64,000 nucleotides of DNA from positions 1-64,000 of the forward strand of contig NZ_LZHW01000065.1 of the NCBI RefSeq assembly GCF_001667265.1. Reading direction: 5' to 3'. Positions 25,175-35,732 of the stretch are shown here, piece by piece. This DNA is from Mycobacterium sp. ACS4331. GTDB lineage: Bacteria > Actinomycetota > Actinomycetes > Mycobacteriales > Mycobacteriaceae. The stretch's first letter is position 1. Each line of letters opens with the position of its first letter. The notes beneath the pieces were generated by a model. The model saw nothing but the letters and a program-made list of their open reading frames with translations. It had not been told where the DNA came from and did no database searches. The translations under genes and the position numbers were made by a program.

Positions 25175-28100
25175 CTACCCGGTGCCGACGAGTTCCTGGC
25201 CGCGCATCCGCTGCGAGATCACCTGGGTGATGCCGTCGCCCTGCATGGTGACGCCGTAGAGCGCGTCGGCGATCTCCATCGTCGGCTTCTGGTGGGTGAT
25301 GACGATCAGCTGGGAGCGGTCCCGAAGCTGCTCGAACAGCCCGATGAGCCGGCGCAGGTTCACGTCGTCGAGCGCGGCCTCGACCTCGTCCATGACGTAG
25401 AACGGCGACGGCCGGGCCCGGAAGATCGCGACCAGCATCGCGACCGCCGTCAGCGACTTCTCGCCGCCGGACAGCAGCGACAGGCGCTTGACCTTCTTGC
25501 CGGGCGGGCGCGCCTCGACCTCGATGCCGGTGGTGAGCATGTCGGACGGGTCCGTGAGCAGCAGCCTGCCCTCACCCCCCGGGAACAGTGACGAGAACAC
25601 CTCGCTGAACTCACGTTCGACGTCGGCGTAGGCCTCGGTGAACACCTGCAGGATGCGCTTGTCGACGTCCTCGATCACGTCCAACAGGTCCTTGCGCGCC
25701 GCCTTGACGTCCTCAAGCTGTGTCGAGAGGAAGTTGTAGCGCTCCTCCAGCGCCGCGAACTCCTCGAGCGCCAGCGGGTTGACCCGGCCCAGCTCGGCCA
25801 GTTCCTTCTCGGCGCGCTTGGCCCGGCGCTCCTGGGTCGGACGGTCGAACGGCATCGGCGCGGGCGCGGTCACCTGCTCGCCGCGTTCGCGGGCCTGCTC
25901 GTACTCGGCCATCTCCAACTCGGTGGGCGGCAGCGCGACCTGCGGCCCGTACTCGGCGACCAGGTCGGCCGCGGCCATCCCGAACTGTTCGAGCACCATC
26001 TGCTCAAGCTGTTCGATGCGCAGGGCGGCCTGCGCCTTGGCCATCTCGTCGCGGTGCAGCGAGTCGGTCAGCGCCGCGATCCGGGTGTTGAGCGCGTCGA
26101 CCTCCTCGCGAGCCGCCGTCAACGCGGCGGCGCGACGCTGCCGTTCGGCGGCCAACTGATCGCGCGACGCCGATGCGGCGGCCACCACGCCGGCCAACCG
26201 CGCGGCGACCGCGCGGCCCGATTCGGCCACCGCTGCGGCCACTGCGGCCGCATGTTCACGCGCGGCCGCGGCGCGCTGGGCCCGCTCGCGTGCCTCACGT
26301 TCGGCGGCCGCGGCACGGCGCAGTGAATCAGCCCGGCCCCGAACGGCATTCGCGCGCTCCTCGGCGGTGCGCACGGTCAGTCGGGCTTCAACCTCGGCAC
26401 TGCGGGCCTCGTCGGCCGCCGCGGTGAACAGTTCCCGGTCGACCGGTTCGGCCACGTCCTCGGCCGGGATGTCCTGGGCGTTGTGCAGCCGCGTCTCGAG
26501 CTCGGTCAGTTCGGCGACGGTCTGCGCGCGACTCGACTCGAGTTCGGCGCGCTGGTCCATCTGCCTGCGGAACTCCTCGTCGGCGATCCGAGACTCCTGC
26601 CCCAGCCGGCCCAACTGTTCGTAGATCTGCGAGATCGCCGCGTCGGACTCGTTGAGTGCGGCCAGCGCCTGCTCGGCGGCATCGGAGCGGGCCGCCTGCT
26701 CGGCGACGGCACCGGCCAGGGCCGCGGACAGCTCGGCGGACTGCGTCTCGGCCGCCGCGAGTTCGGCGCGCGCCGTCTCGATCTGCGTGGCGATCTCGAG
26801 GGTGGACGGCTTTCGGTCCGACCCGCCCGTCACCCAGCCCGGTCCCACCAGGTCACCGTCCGAGGTCACGGCGCGAAGCTGCGGCTGCGTGGCGATGAGG
26901 TCGACCGCCGAATCCAGGTCACCGACCACGACGACGTCGCCGAGCAGCGCCGTGACCGCACCCCGCAGCCGATCCGGTGCCTCGATCAGGTCCAGCGCCC
27001 AATGGGCTCCGGCGGGCAGCTCACCCGAGGCGCGAGGCGGCACCGGCCAGTCTCCGACGACGATCGCCGCGCGGCCGCCGTCGGCGGCCTTGAGGGCCTG
27101 CACCGCCGTGCGCGCGGCGTGCGGGTTCTCCGCCGCCATCGCGTCGGCCGCCGTGCCGAGCACCGCGGCAAGCGCGGTCTCATAACCGGGCCGCACCTTC
27201 AACAGCTTGGCGACTGTCCCGAAAAGCCCGTTCCCAGAATGGTTCTCGGCCAGCCAGGCGGCGCCGTCCTTGCGGTCCAGGCCCACCGCGAGGGCGTCGA
27301 TGCGTGCCAGCAGTGAGGCGACGAGCCGCTCGGAGGCGCGCTCGGCGCTCTGCAGTTCGGCGACCCTCTCGTCGGCCAGCCGCAGCGCGGCCACGGTGCG
27401 GTCGTGGTGCTCGTCGAGGCCCACTTCGCTCTGGTCCAGCTCGCCCACGCGACTCTGCACCGTCTCGAATTCGGCCTTGGCGATCTCCGCCCGGGACGCG
27501 GCCTCCTCGATGCCCTCCGTCAGCCGGGCCACCCGGTCGTCGATCGATTCGACGCGGGCCCGCATGGTCTCGACCTGGCCGGACAGCCTGGCCAGCCCCT
27601 CCCGACGGTCGGCCTCGGCCCGCACCGCGGCCAGGTGGGCGCGCAGGGCCTCGGTCGCGACGCGCTCGGCCTCGGCGAGCGCCGACCGGGCGCCGTCGAG
27701 CCGAATCCGGGCCTCCTCGAGTTCGGCCAGCAGCTCCTGTTCCTGCTCGGCGATCGCGTCGGCCTCGGCCTCGAGTTCGTCGGGGTCGCGGCCGCCGGTG
27801 TGCACCGGCTGAGCCTCCAGCAGCTGGGCGCGCTCGGAGGCGATCCGCACGGTCGCGCTGACCCGTTCGGCCAGCGCCGACAGCCGAAACCAGGTCTGCT
27901 GGGCGCGGTCGGCCCGCTCACTGAGGGTGGCCACGGCGGTCTCGTGCTCGGTCAGCTCCTCGGCGGCCACCGCGAGGCGCTCCACGGCCTCCTCGTGCTC
28001 GCGGCGCAGGGCCGCCTCGGTGCCGCCGACGCCGTCGAACTCGGCCTGCCGGGTCACCAGGTCGTCGGCGGCCAGCCGCAGTCGGGCATCGCGCAGGTCG

Positions 28101-28759
28101 GCCTGGATGGTCTGCGCGCGCCGCGCCATCTCGGCCTGGCGGCCCAGCGGTTTGAGCTGACGACGCAACTCGGTGGTCAGATCCGTCAGCCGGGCCAGGT
28201 TGGCGGCCATGGCGTCGAGCTTGCGGACCGCCTTCTCCTTGCGCTTCCGGTGCTTGAGCACCCCGGCGGCCTCTTCGATGAAGGCGCGGCGGTCCTCAGG
28301 CCGCGACTCCAGAATCTGGGAGAGCCGGCCCTGGCCGACGATGACGTGCATCTCCCGGCCGATGCCCGAGTCCGACAGGAGTTCCTGGACGTCCATCAAG
28401 CGGCAGCTGCTGCCGTTGATCTCGTACTCGCCGGCACCGTCGCGGAACATCCGGCGCGTGATCGACACCTCGGAGTACTCGATGGGCAGCGCGTTGTCGG
28501 AGTTGTCGATCGTCAGGGTGACCTCGGCGCGGCCCAGCGGCGCGCGCGTCGAGGTGCCGGCGAAGATGACGTCCTCCATCTTGCCGCCGCGCAGGGTCTT
28601 GGCCCCCTGTTCGCCCATCACCCACGTCAGCGCGTCGACGACGTTGGACTTGCCCGAACCGTTGGGGCCGACGACGCAGGTGATGCCGGGCTCGAACCGC
28701 AGAGTCGTGGGCGCGGCGAAGGACTTGAATCCCTTCAGCGTCAGACTCTTGAGGTGCAT
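25175..28759 (-). CDS. smc: Chromosome partition protein SMC
   Basis: A 1194-aa SMC ATPase. Head motifs: Walker A GPNGSGKS (31-38), ABC signature [10 protein letters not shown] (1096-1105) and Walker [10 protein letters not shown] (about 1120). Two long coiled coils flank the hinge (about 510-650, with [12 protein letters not shown]). It forms the condensin-like ring with ScpA and ScpB. The ATG at 28759 ([14 protein letters not shown]) is the conserved start. Confidence 0.97.
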   Translation of the reverse strand: MHLKSLTLKGFKSFAAPTTLRFEPGITCVVGPNGSGKSNVVDALTWVMGEQGAKTLRGGKMEDVIFAGTSTRAPLGRAEVTLTIDNSDNALPIEYSEVSITRRMFRDGAGEYEINGSSCRLMDVQELLSDSGIGREMHVIVGQGRLSQILESRPEDRRAFIEEAAGVLKHRKRKEKAVRKLDAMAANLARLTDLTTELRRQLKPLGRQAEMARRAQTIQADLRDARLRLAADDLVTRQAEFDGVGGTEAALRREHEEAVERLAVAAEELTEHETAVATLSERADRAQQTWFRLSALAERVSATVRIASERAQLLEAQPVHTGGRDPDELEAEADAIAEQEQELLAELEEARIRLDGARSALAEAERVATEALRAHLAAVRAEADRREGLARLSGQVETMRARVESIDDRVARLTEGIEEAASRAEIAKAEFETVQSRVGELDQSEVGLDEHHDRTVAALRLADERVAELQSAERASERLVASLLARIDALAVGLDRKDGAAWLAENHSGNGLFGTVAKLLKVRPGYETALAAVLGTAADAMAAENPHAARTAVQALKAADGGRAAIVVGDWPVPPRASGELPAGAHWALDLIEAPDRLRGAVTALLGDVVVVGDLDSAVDLIATQPQLRAVTSDGDLVGPGWVTGGSDRKPSTLEIATQIETARAELAAAETQSAELSAALAGAVAEQAARSDAAEQALAALNESDAAISQIYEQLGRLGQESRIADEEFRRQMDQRAELESSRAQTVAELTELETRLHNAQDIPAEDVAEPVDRELFTAAADEARSAEVEARLTVRTAEERANAVRGRADSLRRAAAAEREARERAQRAAAAREHAAAVAAAVAESGRAVAARLAGVVAAASASRDQLAAERQRRAAALTAAREEVDALNTRIAALTDSLHRDEMAKAQAALRIEQLEQMVLEQFGMAAADLVAEYGPQVALPPTELEMAEYEQARERGEQVTAPAPMPFDRPTQERRAKRAEKELAELGRVNPLALEEFAALEERYNFLSTQLEDVKAARKDLLDVIEDVDKRILQVFTEAYADVEREFSEVFSSLFPGGEGRLLLTDPSDMLTTGIEVEARPPGKKVKRLSLLSGGEKSLTAVAMLVAIFRARPSPFYVMDEVEAALDDVNLRRLIGLFEQLRDRSQLIVITHQKPTMEIADALYGVTMQGDGITQVISQRMRGQELVGTG

Positions 28760-28788
28760 GGCAGGCCAGCGTACCGGCCCCGGCCAGA

Positions 28789-29073
28789 TCAACGTTCAGC
28801 GAAACCCTGGATCGGCTCGATGTTCTCCGACCAGTCCGAGATGACCTTGTCCACCTGCCCCGGTGTGGCGGGGCAGCCGAGCAGTTCCAGCAGCTGTTCG
28901 CACGCCCGTCGCGGGCCCTGCGCCACCACCAGGACGCGGCCGTCGGCCTGGTTCTTGGCGTAGCCGGTCAGCCCCAGTTCGAGCGCGCGGGAGCGGGTCC
29001 ACCAGCGGAAACCCACGCCCTGCACGTGACCGTGCACCCAGGCGGTGAGCCGGACCCGCGGTTCCTCGGTCAC
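28789..29073 (-). CDS. acyP: Acylphosphatase
   Basis: A 94-aa enzyme that hydrolyses acyl phosphates. The phosphate loop is [11 protein letters not shown], with the catalytic Arg after GVGF, and the catalytic Asn is in [14 protein letters not shown] start overlapping the stop of the OsmC-like gene (GTGA). Placement directly before smc is conserved in mycobacteria. Confidence 0.95.
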   Translation of the reverse strand: MTEEPRVRLTAWVHGHVQGVGFRWWTRSRALELGLTGYAKNQADGRVLVVAQGPRRACEQLLELLGCPATPGQVDKVISDWSENIEPIQGFAER

Positions 29074-29483
29074 GATCGGTGGTCGTCGATGTCGAACGTG
29101 ACCTGCGTGCCGGCCTTGAGCGTCCGGCCGACGGTGCAGACCTGGTCGATCGCGCGGTTGACCACGGTGCGCAGGCGTTCAGCCTCGGCCTCGGTCAACC
29201 CGGACAGGTCGATCCGCAGCGTCTCCTCCAGCAGGGGATAGACCTCACGCTCGCGATCGGCGGGGCCGTCGACCTCGATGGTGGCGTCGTAGTCGTCACC
29301 GAGGCGGCGCGACAACGGTGCGTCGCTGGCCATGCCACTGCAGGCCGCGAGCGCGATCTTCATCAACTCACCCGGTGTGAAGACGCCGTCGACGCTCTCC
29401 GATCCCACGAACACCTCGGCACCCCGGGAACTGCGCCCGGTGTAGCGGCGGGTGCCGGTGCGTTCGACCCACAGTTTGGTCAT
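29070..29483 (-). CDS. OsmC/Ohr-family peroxiredoxin-like protein
   Basis: A 137-aa protein with the two OsmC/Ohr cysteines: Cys48 in LAACSGM and Cys116 in QVCTVGRT. These families reduce organic hydroperoxides using thiols. The ATG at 29483 overlaps the mutM stop (ATGA), so translation is coupled to the DNA-repair glycosylase. An oxidative-damage theme for the pair is plausible but inferred. Confidence 0.92.
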   Translation of the reverse strand: MTKLWVERTGTRRYTGRSSRGAEVFVGSESVDGVFTPGELMKIALAACSGMASDAPLSRRLGDDYDATIEVDGPADREREVYPLLEETLRIDLSGLTEAEAERLRTVVNRAIDQVCTVGRTLKAGTQVTFDIDDHRS

Positions 29484-30349
29484 GACTTTCTCCTGGGTTT
29501 GGGTTGGCAGCGTGGACAGTAGAACGACGAGCGGTTCATGAACCGTTCCCGGCGGATGATCGCCCCGCACCGCCGGCACGGCTCTCCCTCACGCCCGTAG
29601 GCATCCAGCGACCGGTCGAAGTATCCCGACTCCCCATTGACGTTCACATACAGCGAGTCAAAGGATGTGCCGCCCTGGGCCAGCGCCTCGCGCATCACCT
29701 CGGCGGCCGCGTCGAGCACCTCCGCGAGCTTGGGCCGACTCAGCGTCTCCGCGATACGGCTGCCGTTGACCTTGGCGCGCCACAGCGACTCGTCGGCGTA
29801 GATGTTGCCGACTCCCGACACCACGGTCTGATCCAGCAGTTGGCGCTTGATCTCAGAATGCTTGCGGCGCAACACTTTCACGACGGCATCACGGTCAAAC
29901 AGCGGATCCAGCGGATCGCGGGCGATGTGGGCGACGGGGACCGGCACCGCACTGCCGTCAACCTGCACCAGGTCAGCCAGCTGCCACCCGCCGAAGGTCC
30001 GCTGGTCCACAAAACTCAGGGCCGTGCCGTCGTCGAGCAGGGCCGCGATGCGCACATGGTCACTGCGGGGCACGGGCCCGAGCAGCATCTGACCGCTCAT
30101 CCCGAGATGCACCACGAGCGCCTGCTCCCCCACCCCGTCCTGATCGGCGAACAGCAGCCACAGGTATTTCCCGCGCCGACCGGTTCCGGTGATCTGCGCG
30201 TCGAGCAGCCGGGCGGTCAGGTCGGCGGGACCGGCCTCGTGGCGGCGCACCGCACGCGGGTGATGCACCCGCACAGCGCTCAACCTCCGGCCGACGACGT
30301 GTTCGGCGAGGCCGCGGCGGACGACCTCGACCTCCGGGAGTTCGGGCAT
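29480..30349 (-). CDS. mutM: Formamidopyrimidine-DNA glycosylase
   Basis: A 289-aa bifunctional glycosylase/AP lyase that removes 8-oxoguanine. N terminus [14 protein letters not shown] (Pro2 nucleophile, Glu3), H2TH region with [14 protein letters not shown], and a C-terminal zinc finger (CRRCGAI ... SSFYCPRCQ). One base separates its ATG from the rnc stop. Confidence 0.97.
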   Translation of the reverse strand: MPELPEVEVVRRGLAEHVVGRRLSAVRVHHPRAVRRHEAGPADLTARLLDAQITGTGRRGKYLWLLFADQDGVGEQALVVHLGMSGQMLLGPVPRSDHVRIAALLDDGTALSFVDQRTFGGWQLADLVQVDGSAVPVPVAHIARDPLDPLFDRDAVVKVLRRKHSEIKRQLLDQTVVSGVGNIYADESLWRAKVNGSRIAETLSRPKLAEVLDAAAEVMREALAQGGTSFDSLYVNVNGESGYFDRSLDAYGREGEPCRRCGAIIRRERFMNRSSFYCPRCQPKPRRKS

Positions 30350-30350
30350 G

Positions 30351-31043
30351 TCAGGCCTGGTCCAGCGCCGTCCACGCGGTCGCTGCGGCCTTCTGCTCGG
30401 CCTCCTTCTTGGACCGGCCCACGCCCGCACCGTATTCGACGTCCATCACCACGACCGTCGCGGTGAACTGCTTGTCGTGGTCCGGACCGGTCGAGGTGAC
30501 CAGGTAGGTCGGCGAACCCATTCCACGTGCCGCCGTGAGCTCCTGCAGGCTGGTCTTCCAGTCCAGGCCCGCCCCCAGTGTGGGTGCGGTGTCGATCAGG
30601 GGTCCGAACAGACGCAGGATCACCTGACGTGCGACGTCGATGCCGTGGTGCAGGTAGACCGCCCCGAGCAGCGACTCCATGCCGTCGGCCAGGATGCTCG
30701 ACTTGTCGGCGCCGCCGGTGTTCATCTCACCCCGGCCCAGCAGCAGGTAGGCGCCCAGGCCATCCTCGGTCAGGTCGCGCGCGACATCGGCCAGGGCATG
30801 GGTGTTGACGACGCTGGCACGCAGTTTGGCCAGATCCCCCTCCGAGCGCTCGGGGTGGCGATGGAACAGTTCGTCGGTCACGGTCAGGCCCAGCACCGCA
30901 TCGCCGAGGAACTCCAGGCGCTCGTTGGTGGGCAGTCCGCCGTTCTCGTAGGCGTAGCTGCGGTGGGTCAGGGCCAGCGTCAGCAGTTCGTCGGGCAGCG
31001 TCACGCCGAGCGCGTCGAGCAGTGGCCGCCGGGTCTCGTCCAT
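30351..31043 (-). CDS. rnc: Ribonuclease III
   Basis: A 230-aa double-strand RNA endonuclease. Signature [14 protein letters not shown] with the catalytic Glu/Asp residues, and a C-terminal dsRNA-binding domain ([14 protein letters not shown] ... [15 protein letters not shown]). The ATG at 31043 shares one base with the DUF177 stop. The much longer frame running up to 31694 is only the shadow of the DUF177 gene. Confidence 0.97.
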   Translation of the reverse strand: MDETRRPLLDALGVTLPDELLTLALTHRSYAYENGGLPTNERLEFLGDAVLGLTVTDELFHRHPERSEGDLAKLRASVVNTHALADVARDLTEDGLGAYLLLGRGEMNTGGADKSSILADGMESLLGAVYLHHGIDVARQVILRLFGPLIDTAPTLGAGLDWKTSLQELTAARGMGSPTYLVTSTGPDHDKQFTATVVVMDVEYGAGVGRSKKEAEQKAAATAWTALDQA

Positions 31044-31624
31044 CACGAATCCTGGCCCGGTTCTGTGACTTTCAACTCCCTGAGCTTGGCCCAGCGGGGG
31101 TCGATGACGTCGTGGGAGTGGTCGGGCTCGGCCTGGGCGAGCGGCACGCCGCAGTGCTGGCACAGGCCCGGGCAGTCCTCGGAGCACACCGGGGACAGCG
31201 GCAGTTCGAGCCCGACGGTGTCGATGATGACCTGCTCGAGATCCACGGCGTCGTCGACGACATGACCGACCTCGTCGGCCTCGGTGCTGGCCTCGGTCGC
31301 ACTGTCGGGGTAGGCGAACAGTTCGGTGATCCCGATGCTGACCGAACCCGTCGTCGGCTCGAGGCAGCGCGAGCACTCGCCGACGGTCGGGGCCGTCACG
31401 GTCCCGGTGACCAGCACACCCTCGGAGACCGATTCGAGCCGCAGGTCGAGGTCCATCGGCGCCCCCTCGGCGATCGCGACGAGGTCCAGGCCGATGCGGG
31501 AGGGACTGGGAACAGTCTCGGTGTGGGTCATCATGGAGCCCGGACGCCGACCCAATCGCGAGACGTCGATCGAGAGCACCGACTTCGGGTGCCGCTGTGC
31601 CGCCTTTGCTCGTGCTCCAGACAT
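31043..31624 (-). CDS. DUF177 (YceD-like) protein, Rv2926c-like
   Basis: About 193 aa; starts [20 protein letters not shown] or 8 residues earlier at GTG 31648. It has the paired cysteines of the family: CSRC, then [13 protein letters not shown], likely a zinc site. In plants and E. coli relatives act in 23S rRNA maturation. In most bacteria the gene precedes rpmF; here it precedes rnc, as in other mycobacteria. Confidence 0.88.
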   Translation of the reverse strand: MSGARAKAAQRHPKSVLSIDVSRLGRRPGSMMTHTETVPSPSRIGLDLVAIAEGAPMDLDLRLESVSEGVLVTGTVTAPTVGECSRCLEPTTGSVSIGITELFAYPDSATEASTEADEVGHVVDDAVDLEQVIIDTVGLELPLSPVCSEDCPGLCQHCGVPLAQAEPDHSHDVIDPRWAKLRELKVTEPGQDS

Positions 31625-31837
31625 AGCCTTCGATTCTACTTGGGACACAGCGCTGACCGCCCAGGCCAGCCGATGTGGACGCGGTAGGAATCACGATGAT
31701 TTTTTTCCCGGCACCTCACGGGTGCGAGGTCTGACCGTTCGCAATGCCGCCGCAGCGCAGCGGCCGTCACCGCACGCGCGGAACTTCGCGGCGGCTCCGC
31801 ACACCACAATGGAGACCCCGCCTCGAAAGGATGGTTC

Positions 31838-33007
31838 GTGTCCCTCAAGCTGCACTGGTTCCTGCCCACCTACGGCGACAGCCGCTCGATCGTCGGGGGC
31901 GGCCACGGAACGCCCGCCGGCGCGGCCGGGGGTGACCGCGATGCGTCGATCGACTACCTGGCCTCGATCGTGCGCGCCGCGGAGACCTTCGGTTTCACCG
32001 GTGCCCTGATCCCGACGGGCGCCTGGTGCGAGGACGCGTTCGTCACCGCGGCGCTGTTGGCGCGCGAGACCACGTCGCTGGCGTTCCTGGTGGCGTTCCG
32101 GCCCGGACTGGTCAGCCCCACGCTGTCCGCGCAGATGGCCGCGACGTTCGCACGCCATGCGCCGGGTCGCATCCTGCTCAACGTCGTCGTCGGCGGCGAG
32201 GCCCACGAGCAGCGCTCGTTCGGTGACCACCTCGAGAAGGACGCGCGCTACCACCGCGCCGACGAGTTCCTCGACGTCGTGCGCCGACTCTGGGCCGGCG
32301 AGACCGTCACGCGCAGGGGCGAGTACATCGACGTCGAAGGGGCCGCACTGGCCAAACCGCCGAGCCCGATTCCGCCGCTGTACTTCGGTGGCAGTTCCGC
32401 CGCCGCGGGCCCGGTGGCCGCGCGGCACTCCGATGTCTACCTGACCTGGGGTGAGCCGCCCGAGGCCGTGGCCGAGAAGATCGCCTGGATCCGCGGCCTC
32501 GCCGAGGCCGAGGGTCGAACCGTGCGATTCGGCATCCGGCTGCACACCATCTCGCGCGACACCTCCGAGGAGGCGTGGGCGCAGGCCGACCGCCTGGTGG
32601 CCGCCCTCGACGAGGACGTCGTGCGCAGGACCCAGGAGGGGCTGGCGCGCAGCCAGTCCGAGGGGCAGAAGCGCATGCTGGCGCTGCACGAGGCCAATCG
32701 CGCCGACGGCACCTGGCACGACGCCCGCAGCCTCGAGATCGCGCCGAACCTGTGGTCCGGTGTGGGCCTGGTGCGCGGCGGCGCGGGCACCGCCCTGGTG
32801 GGAAGCCACACCGAGGTCGCCGACCGGATCGCCGAATACGCCGCGATCGGGATCGAGGAGTTCATCTTCTCGGGTTACCCGCACCTCGAGGAACTGTTCT
32901 GGTTCGGCGAGGGCGTCGTGCCCATCCTGCGCGAGCGCGGACTGTTCGACCAGGGCGCCGACTGCGGCGGCCACGTGTCGATTCCGTTCGTCGGCGCCGC
33001 ACGATGA
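31838..33007 (+). CDS. ssuD: FMNH2-dependent alkanesulfonate monooxygenase-like (LLM class)
   Basis: A 389-aa luciferase-like TIM barrel. The N terminus LKLHWFLPTYGDSR matches the SsuD/DszA-type start. Other marks: FLVAFRPGLVSPTLSAQM, LNVVVGGEAHEQ, YHRADEFLDVVRRLW and a late FSGYPHLEELFWFGEGV. It likely cleaves the C-S bond of a sulfonate to release sulfite using FMNH2. GTG start with GAAAGGA upstream. Coupled to the next gene by a 4-nt overlap. The exact substrate (sulfonate or sulfone) cannot be told. Confidence 0.85.
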   Translation: MSLKLHWFLPTYGDSRSIVGGGHGTPAGAAGGDRDASIDYLASIVRAAETFGFTGALIPTGAWCEDAFVTAALLARETTSLAFLVAFRPGLVSPTLSAQMAATFARHAPGRILLNVVVGGEAHEQRSFGDHLEKDARYHRADEFLDVVRRLWAGETVTRRGEYIDVEGAALAKPPSPIPPLYFGGSSAAAGPVAARHSDVYLTWGEPPEAVAEKIAWIRGLAEAEGRTVRFGIRLHTISRDTSEEAWAQADRLVAALDEDVVRRTQEGLARSQSEGQKRMLALHEANRADGTWHDARSLEIAPNLWSGVGLVRGGAGTALVGSHTEVADRIAEYAAIGIEEFIFSGYPHLEELFWFGEGVVPILRERGLFDQGADCGGHVSIPFVGAAR

Positions 33008-34224
33008 CGGCACAGGTTGCGGTGACCCGAATCTCGTCCGCACAGGAGGCGCTTGCCGCGGCGGGCCGACTGAGCCAGGACTTCGCGACGGCCGCGGGCC
33101 ACCGCGACGCCGAGCGGCAGCTGCCCGCCGAACAGGTGCGCGCCCTCTCCGACGCCGGACTGCTGGCGTTGTCGGTACCCGTCGAGTTCGGCGGAATAGA
33201 CGCCCCGGCAACGGTTTTGGCCGAGGTCTTCCGTCTGATCGCGGAGGCCGACCCGTCGTTGGCGCAGATTCCGCATTCGCACTACACCTTCCTGGAGGTT
33301 CTGCGGTTGCAGGGCACGCCGGAGCAGCAGGCGTTCTTCTACGATGTGGTGCTCGCCGGTGCGCTGTTCGCGAATGCCCAGACCGAACGCGGGCCGCATC
33401 CGATCAACGTCGACGCCACTGCCCTGGTGCCCGACGGCTCGGGTGGCTACGTTCTCAACGGCCGCAAGTTCTACTGCACCGGATCGCTTTTCGCCGACTG
33501 GCTGATCGTGCGCGCGTCACTGGTCACGTCGGCCGACGAGCAGACATGCGCCTCGACGCCCAAAGCCGTCGCGTTCGTTCCCGCCGACGCCGGGGGCGTT
33601 CAGATCGTCGATGACTGGGACGGTATGGGGCAGCGCACCACGGCGTCGGGCACCGTGTCGCTCGACGCGGTGCGTGTTCCAGCCGAGCACGTGGTGCCGT
33701 TCACACCGATCTTCGACTCCCCGAGCACCTACGGTGCGCGCGCCCAGCTTCTGCACGCGGCCCTCGACGTCGGTATCGCGACGGGGGCCCTGGCCGAGGG
33801 CGTGCGCCAAGCCGCAAAGGCGCGACCGCATTTCGAGGCCGGCGTAGAGAGCGCGGTCGAGGATCCCACGCTGGTGCAGACCGCCGGTCAGCTCACCGTG
33901 ACCGTGCGCGCCGCGGAGGCTCTCCTGGCGCGAGCCGGCGAGCTGGTGGACGCCGCCGCCGCGCATCTGAACGAGGACACTGCCGCCGAGGCGTCGGTGG
34001 CGGTGGCGATCGCGAAGGTCGCGGCCACCAGGGCCGCCCTGGAGGCCTCCAGTGCGCTGTTCGAGCTCGGCGGAACCCGCAGCGCGTCCGGCACCGCCAA
34101 CCTGTCGCGGTTCTGGCGTGATGCGCGCACCCATACGCTGCACGACGCCAGCAGGTGGAAGCTTCAGCACATCGGCCGGTTCACCCTGTCAGGGACGAAA
34201 CCGCCACGGCACGGCCAACTCTGA
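33004..34224 (+). CDS. sfnB: SfnB-type sulfur acquisition flavoprotein (acyl-CoA dehydrogenase fold)
   Basis: A 406-aa protein with the acyl-CoA dehydrogenase fold but with the sequence pattern of SfnB/DszC-like monooxygenases: PVEFGG, IPHSHYTFLEVLRL, LNGRKFYCTGSLFADWL and a C-terminal HDASRWKLQHIGRF. These proteins take part in using dimethyl sulfone or related organosulfur compounds. Its ATG overlaps the SsuD-like stop (ATGA). Together they look like a small desulfonation cassette inserted between the rnc operon and the DivIVA-like gene. No ABC transporter or flavin reductase is beside it. Confidence 0.85.
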   Translation: MTAQVAVTRISSAQEALAAAGRLSQDFATAAGHRDAERQLPAEQVRALSDAGLLALSVPVEFGGIDAPATVLAEVFRLIAEADPSLAQIPHSHYTFLEVLRLQGTPEQQAFFYDVVLAGALFANAQTERGPHPINVDATALVPDGSGGYVLNGRKFYCTGSLFADWLIVRASLVTSADEQTCASTPKAVAFVPADAGGVQIVDDWDGMGQRTTASGTVSLDAVRVPAEHVVPFTPIFDSPSTYGARAQLLHAALDVGIATGALAEGVRQAAKARPHFEAGVESAVEDPTLVQTAGQLTVTVRAAEALLARAGELVDAAAAHLNEDTAAEASVAVAIAKVAATRAALEASSALFELGGTRSASGTANLSRFWRDARTHTLHDASRWKLQHIGRFTLSGTKPPRHGQL

Positions 34225-34227
34225 GAG

Positions 34228-34965
34228 TCACCTCTGGACGTAGTCGTGGGTGCCCGCGGCCGTCCGAAGCTGGTGGCGGCCCCGACTCACCGAACGCAGT
34301 GTGCCGTTGAGGTAGTCCTCGAACTCGGCGAGCTTGTTGTCGACGTAGATGTCGCATTCACCGCGCAGGCGGTCGGCCTCGGCATGTGCGGCGTCGATCA
34401 GGCGGGTGGCCTCAGCGGTCGCGGTGTTGACCACCTCGGTCTGGGACACCAGGCGCTGCTGCTCCTTGATGCCCTCCTGAACGGCCTTCTCGTAGGACAG
34501 GTTTCCGCTCTCGACCAGCCGGTCGGCCTCGGCCTTGGCGCGTCCGAGGCTGGCCTCGTAGTCGCGTTTGGCGTTGGCGGCCAGTCGGCTGGCCTCCTCG
34601 CGAGCCTCGCCGACCATCCGGTCGCAGTGCGCCCGGGCCTCGGCCACCATCCGGTCGGCCTGCGACTTGGCGTCCGACAGAAGTCGATCGGCCTCGGCGC
34701 GGGCATGCCCGAGCGTGGACTCGGCCTCCGTGGTGGCCGACGCCACCATGCCGTCGGCGTGCTGACGCGCGTCGCGCAGCATGCCGTCACGTGCGTCGAG
34801 CACATCCTGGGCGTCGTCGAGTTCACCAGGGATGGCGTCCTTGATGTCGTCGATGAGTTCCAGGACATCACCCCGGGGAACCACGCAACCAGCGGTCATC
34901 GGCACCCCACGCGCCTCTTCGACGATCGCACTCAGCTCGTCAAGAGCTTCAAAGACTCGGTACAC
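34228..34965 (-). CDS. DivIVA/Wag31-like coiled-coil protein (Rv2927c-like)
   Basis: A 245-aa protein, almost all coiled coil from about residue 55 to 225, with repeated A-x-x-x-A-D-R-L/M heptads (ARAEADRLL, AKSQADRMV, AKAEADRLV). The N-terminal part (VYRVFEALDELSAIVEEARG) resembles the DivIVA-type membrane-targeting region. It probably acts in envelope or cell-division organisation. GTG start at 34965 with GGAGGG upstream. It converges on the SfnB-like gene with 3 nt between stops. Confidence 0.88.
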   Translation of the reverse strand: MYRVFEALDELSAIVEEARGVPMTAGCVVPRGDVLELIDDIKDAIPGELDDAQDVLDARDGMLRDARQHADGMVASATTEAESTLGHARAEADRLLSDAKSQADRMVAEARAHCDRMVGEAREEASRLAANAKRDYEASLGRAKAEADRLVESGNLSYEKAVQEGIKEQQRLVSQTEVVNTATAEATRLIDAAHAEADRLRGECDIYVDNKLAEFEDYLNGTLRSVSRGRHQLRTAAGTHDYVQR

Positions 34966-35059
34966 GGCGCACCCTCCAGGCGTAGTCGTTGTTACAAGTG
35001 TGCCTGGTGTTACGCCTGTGACTGCGTTTCCGACGCCGGTGTGTCGAGGATTTCTCCGG

Positions 35060-35539
35060 TCAGCGGCCGCGCAGTCTGTCCTGCAGACGCCGGTTGACCA
35101 CGTCGGGCAGCAGGTCCGTGACATCACCGCCGAGGGTCGCGACCTCCTTGGCCAACGACGACGACACGAACGAATACTTCGGGGCGGTGGCCACGAAGAA
35201 CGTGTCCACGCCGGCGACGTGCCGGTTCATCTGCGCCATCTGCAGCTCGTATTCGAAGTCGGTGCCGGTCCGCAGGCCCTTCACGATGGCCGTCAGCCCA
35301 CGCGCCCTGGCGAAGTCGACCACCAGTCCCTGACCCGACTCGACCCGCAGGTTGGGCAGGTGTGCGCAGGACTCGGTGATCAACTCGATGCGCTCCTCGA
35401 CACTGAACATCCCCTTCTTGTTGGGGTTCACCAGGACCGCGACGACCACCTCGTCGAACTGCGCGGCGGCCCTTTCGAAGACATCGATGTGTCCGAGGGT
35501 GACGGGGTCGAAGGATCCGGGGCACACGGCGCCACTCAT
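35060..35539 (-). CDS. coaD: Phosphopantetheine adenylyltransferase
   Basis: A 159-aa enzyme for the penultimate step of coenzyme A synthesis. Nucleotidyltransferase motifs: [14 protein letters not shown] (8-21) with the T/HxGH signature, [12 protein letters not shown], and C-terminal [13 protein letters not shown]. In M. tuberculosis the PDIM/PGL lipid locus lies between this gene and the DivIVA-like gene; here only 94 nt separate them. Confidence 0.97.
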   Translation of the reverse strand: MSGAVCPGSFDPVTLGHIDVFERAAAQFDEVVVAVLVNPNKKGMFSVEERIELITESCAHLPNLRVESGQGLVVDFARARGLTAIVKGLRTGTDFEYELQMAQMNRHVAGVDTFFVATAPKYSFVSSSLAKEVATLGGDVTDLLPDVVNRRLQDRLRGR

Positions 35540-35732
35540 GGATCACGACGCTAGCAGGCGGCCGTCGAAGGCTGCCCCCGAACCTTCGTCGGCCACCGGC
35601 CACAGCCCCCACGACAGGATCGGTTGCCAGAACCGACACAGACACCCAACACCGCTCGCTGCTCCGACACCTCATCCGTTCGGTTGAAATCCTCTACAGT
35701 TCGGCACACACGGACAGCAGTTCTGGAGGCCC

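Noticed and set aside
31044-31694. N-terminal extension of the rnc frame
   Set aside because: The added 217 codons lie over the DUF177 gene in another frame; RNase III homology begins at [13 protein letters not shown].
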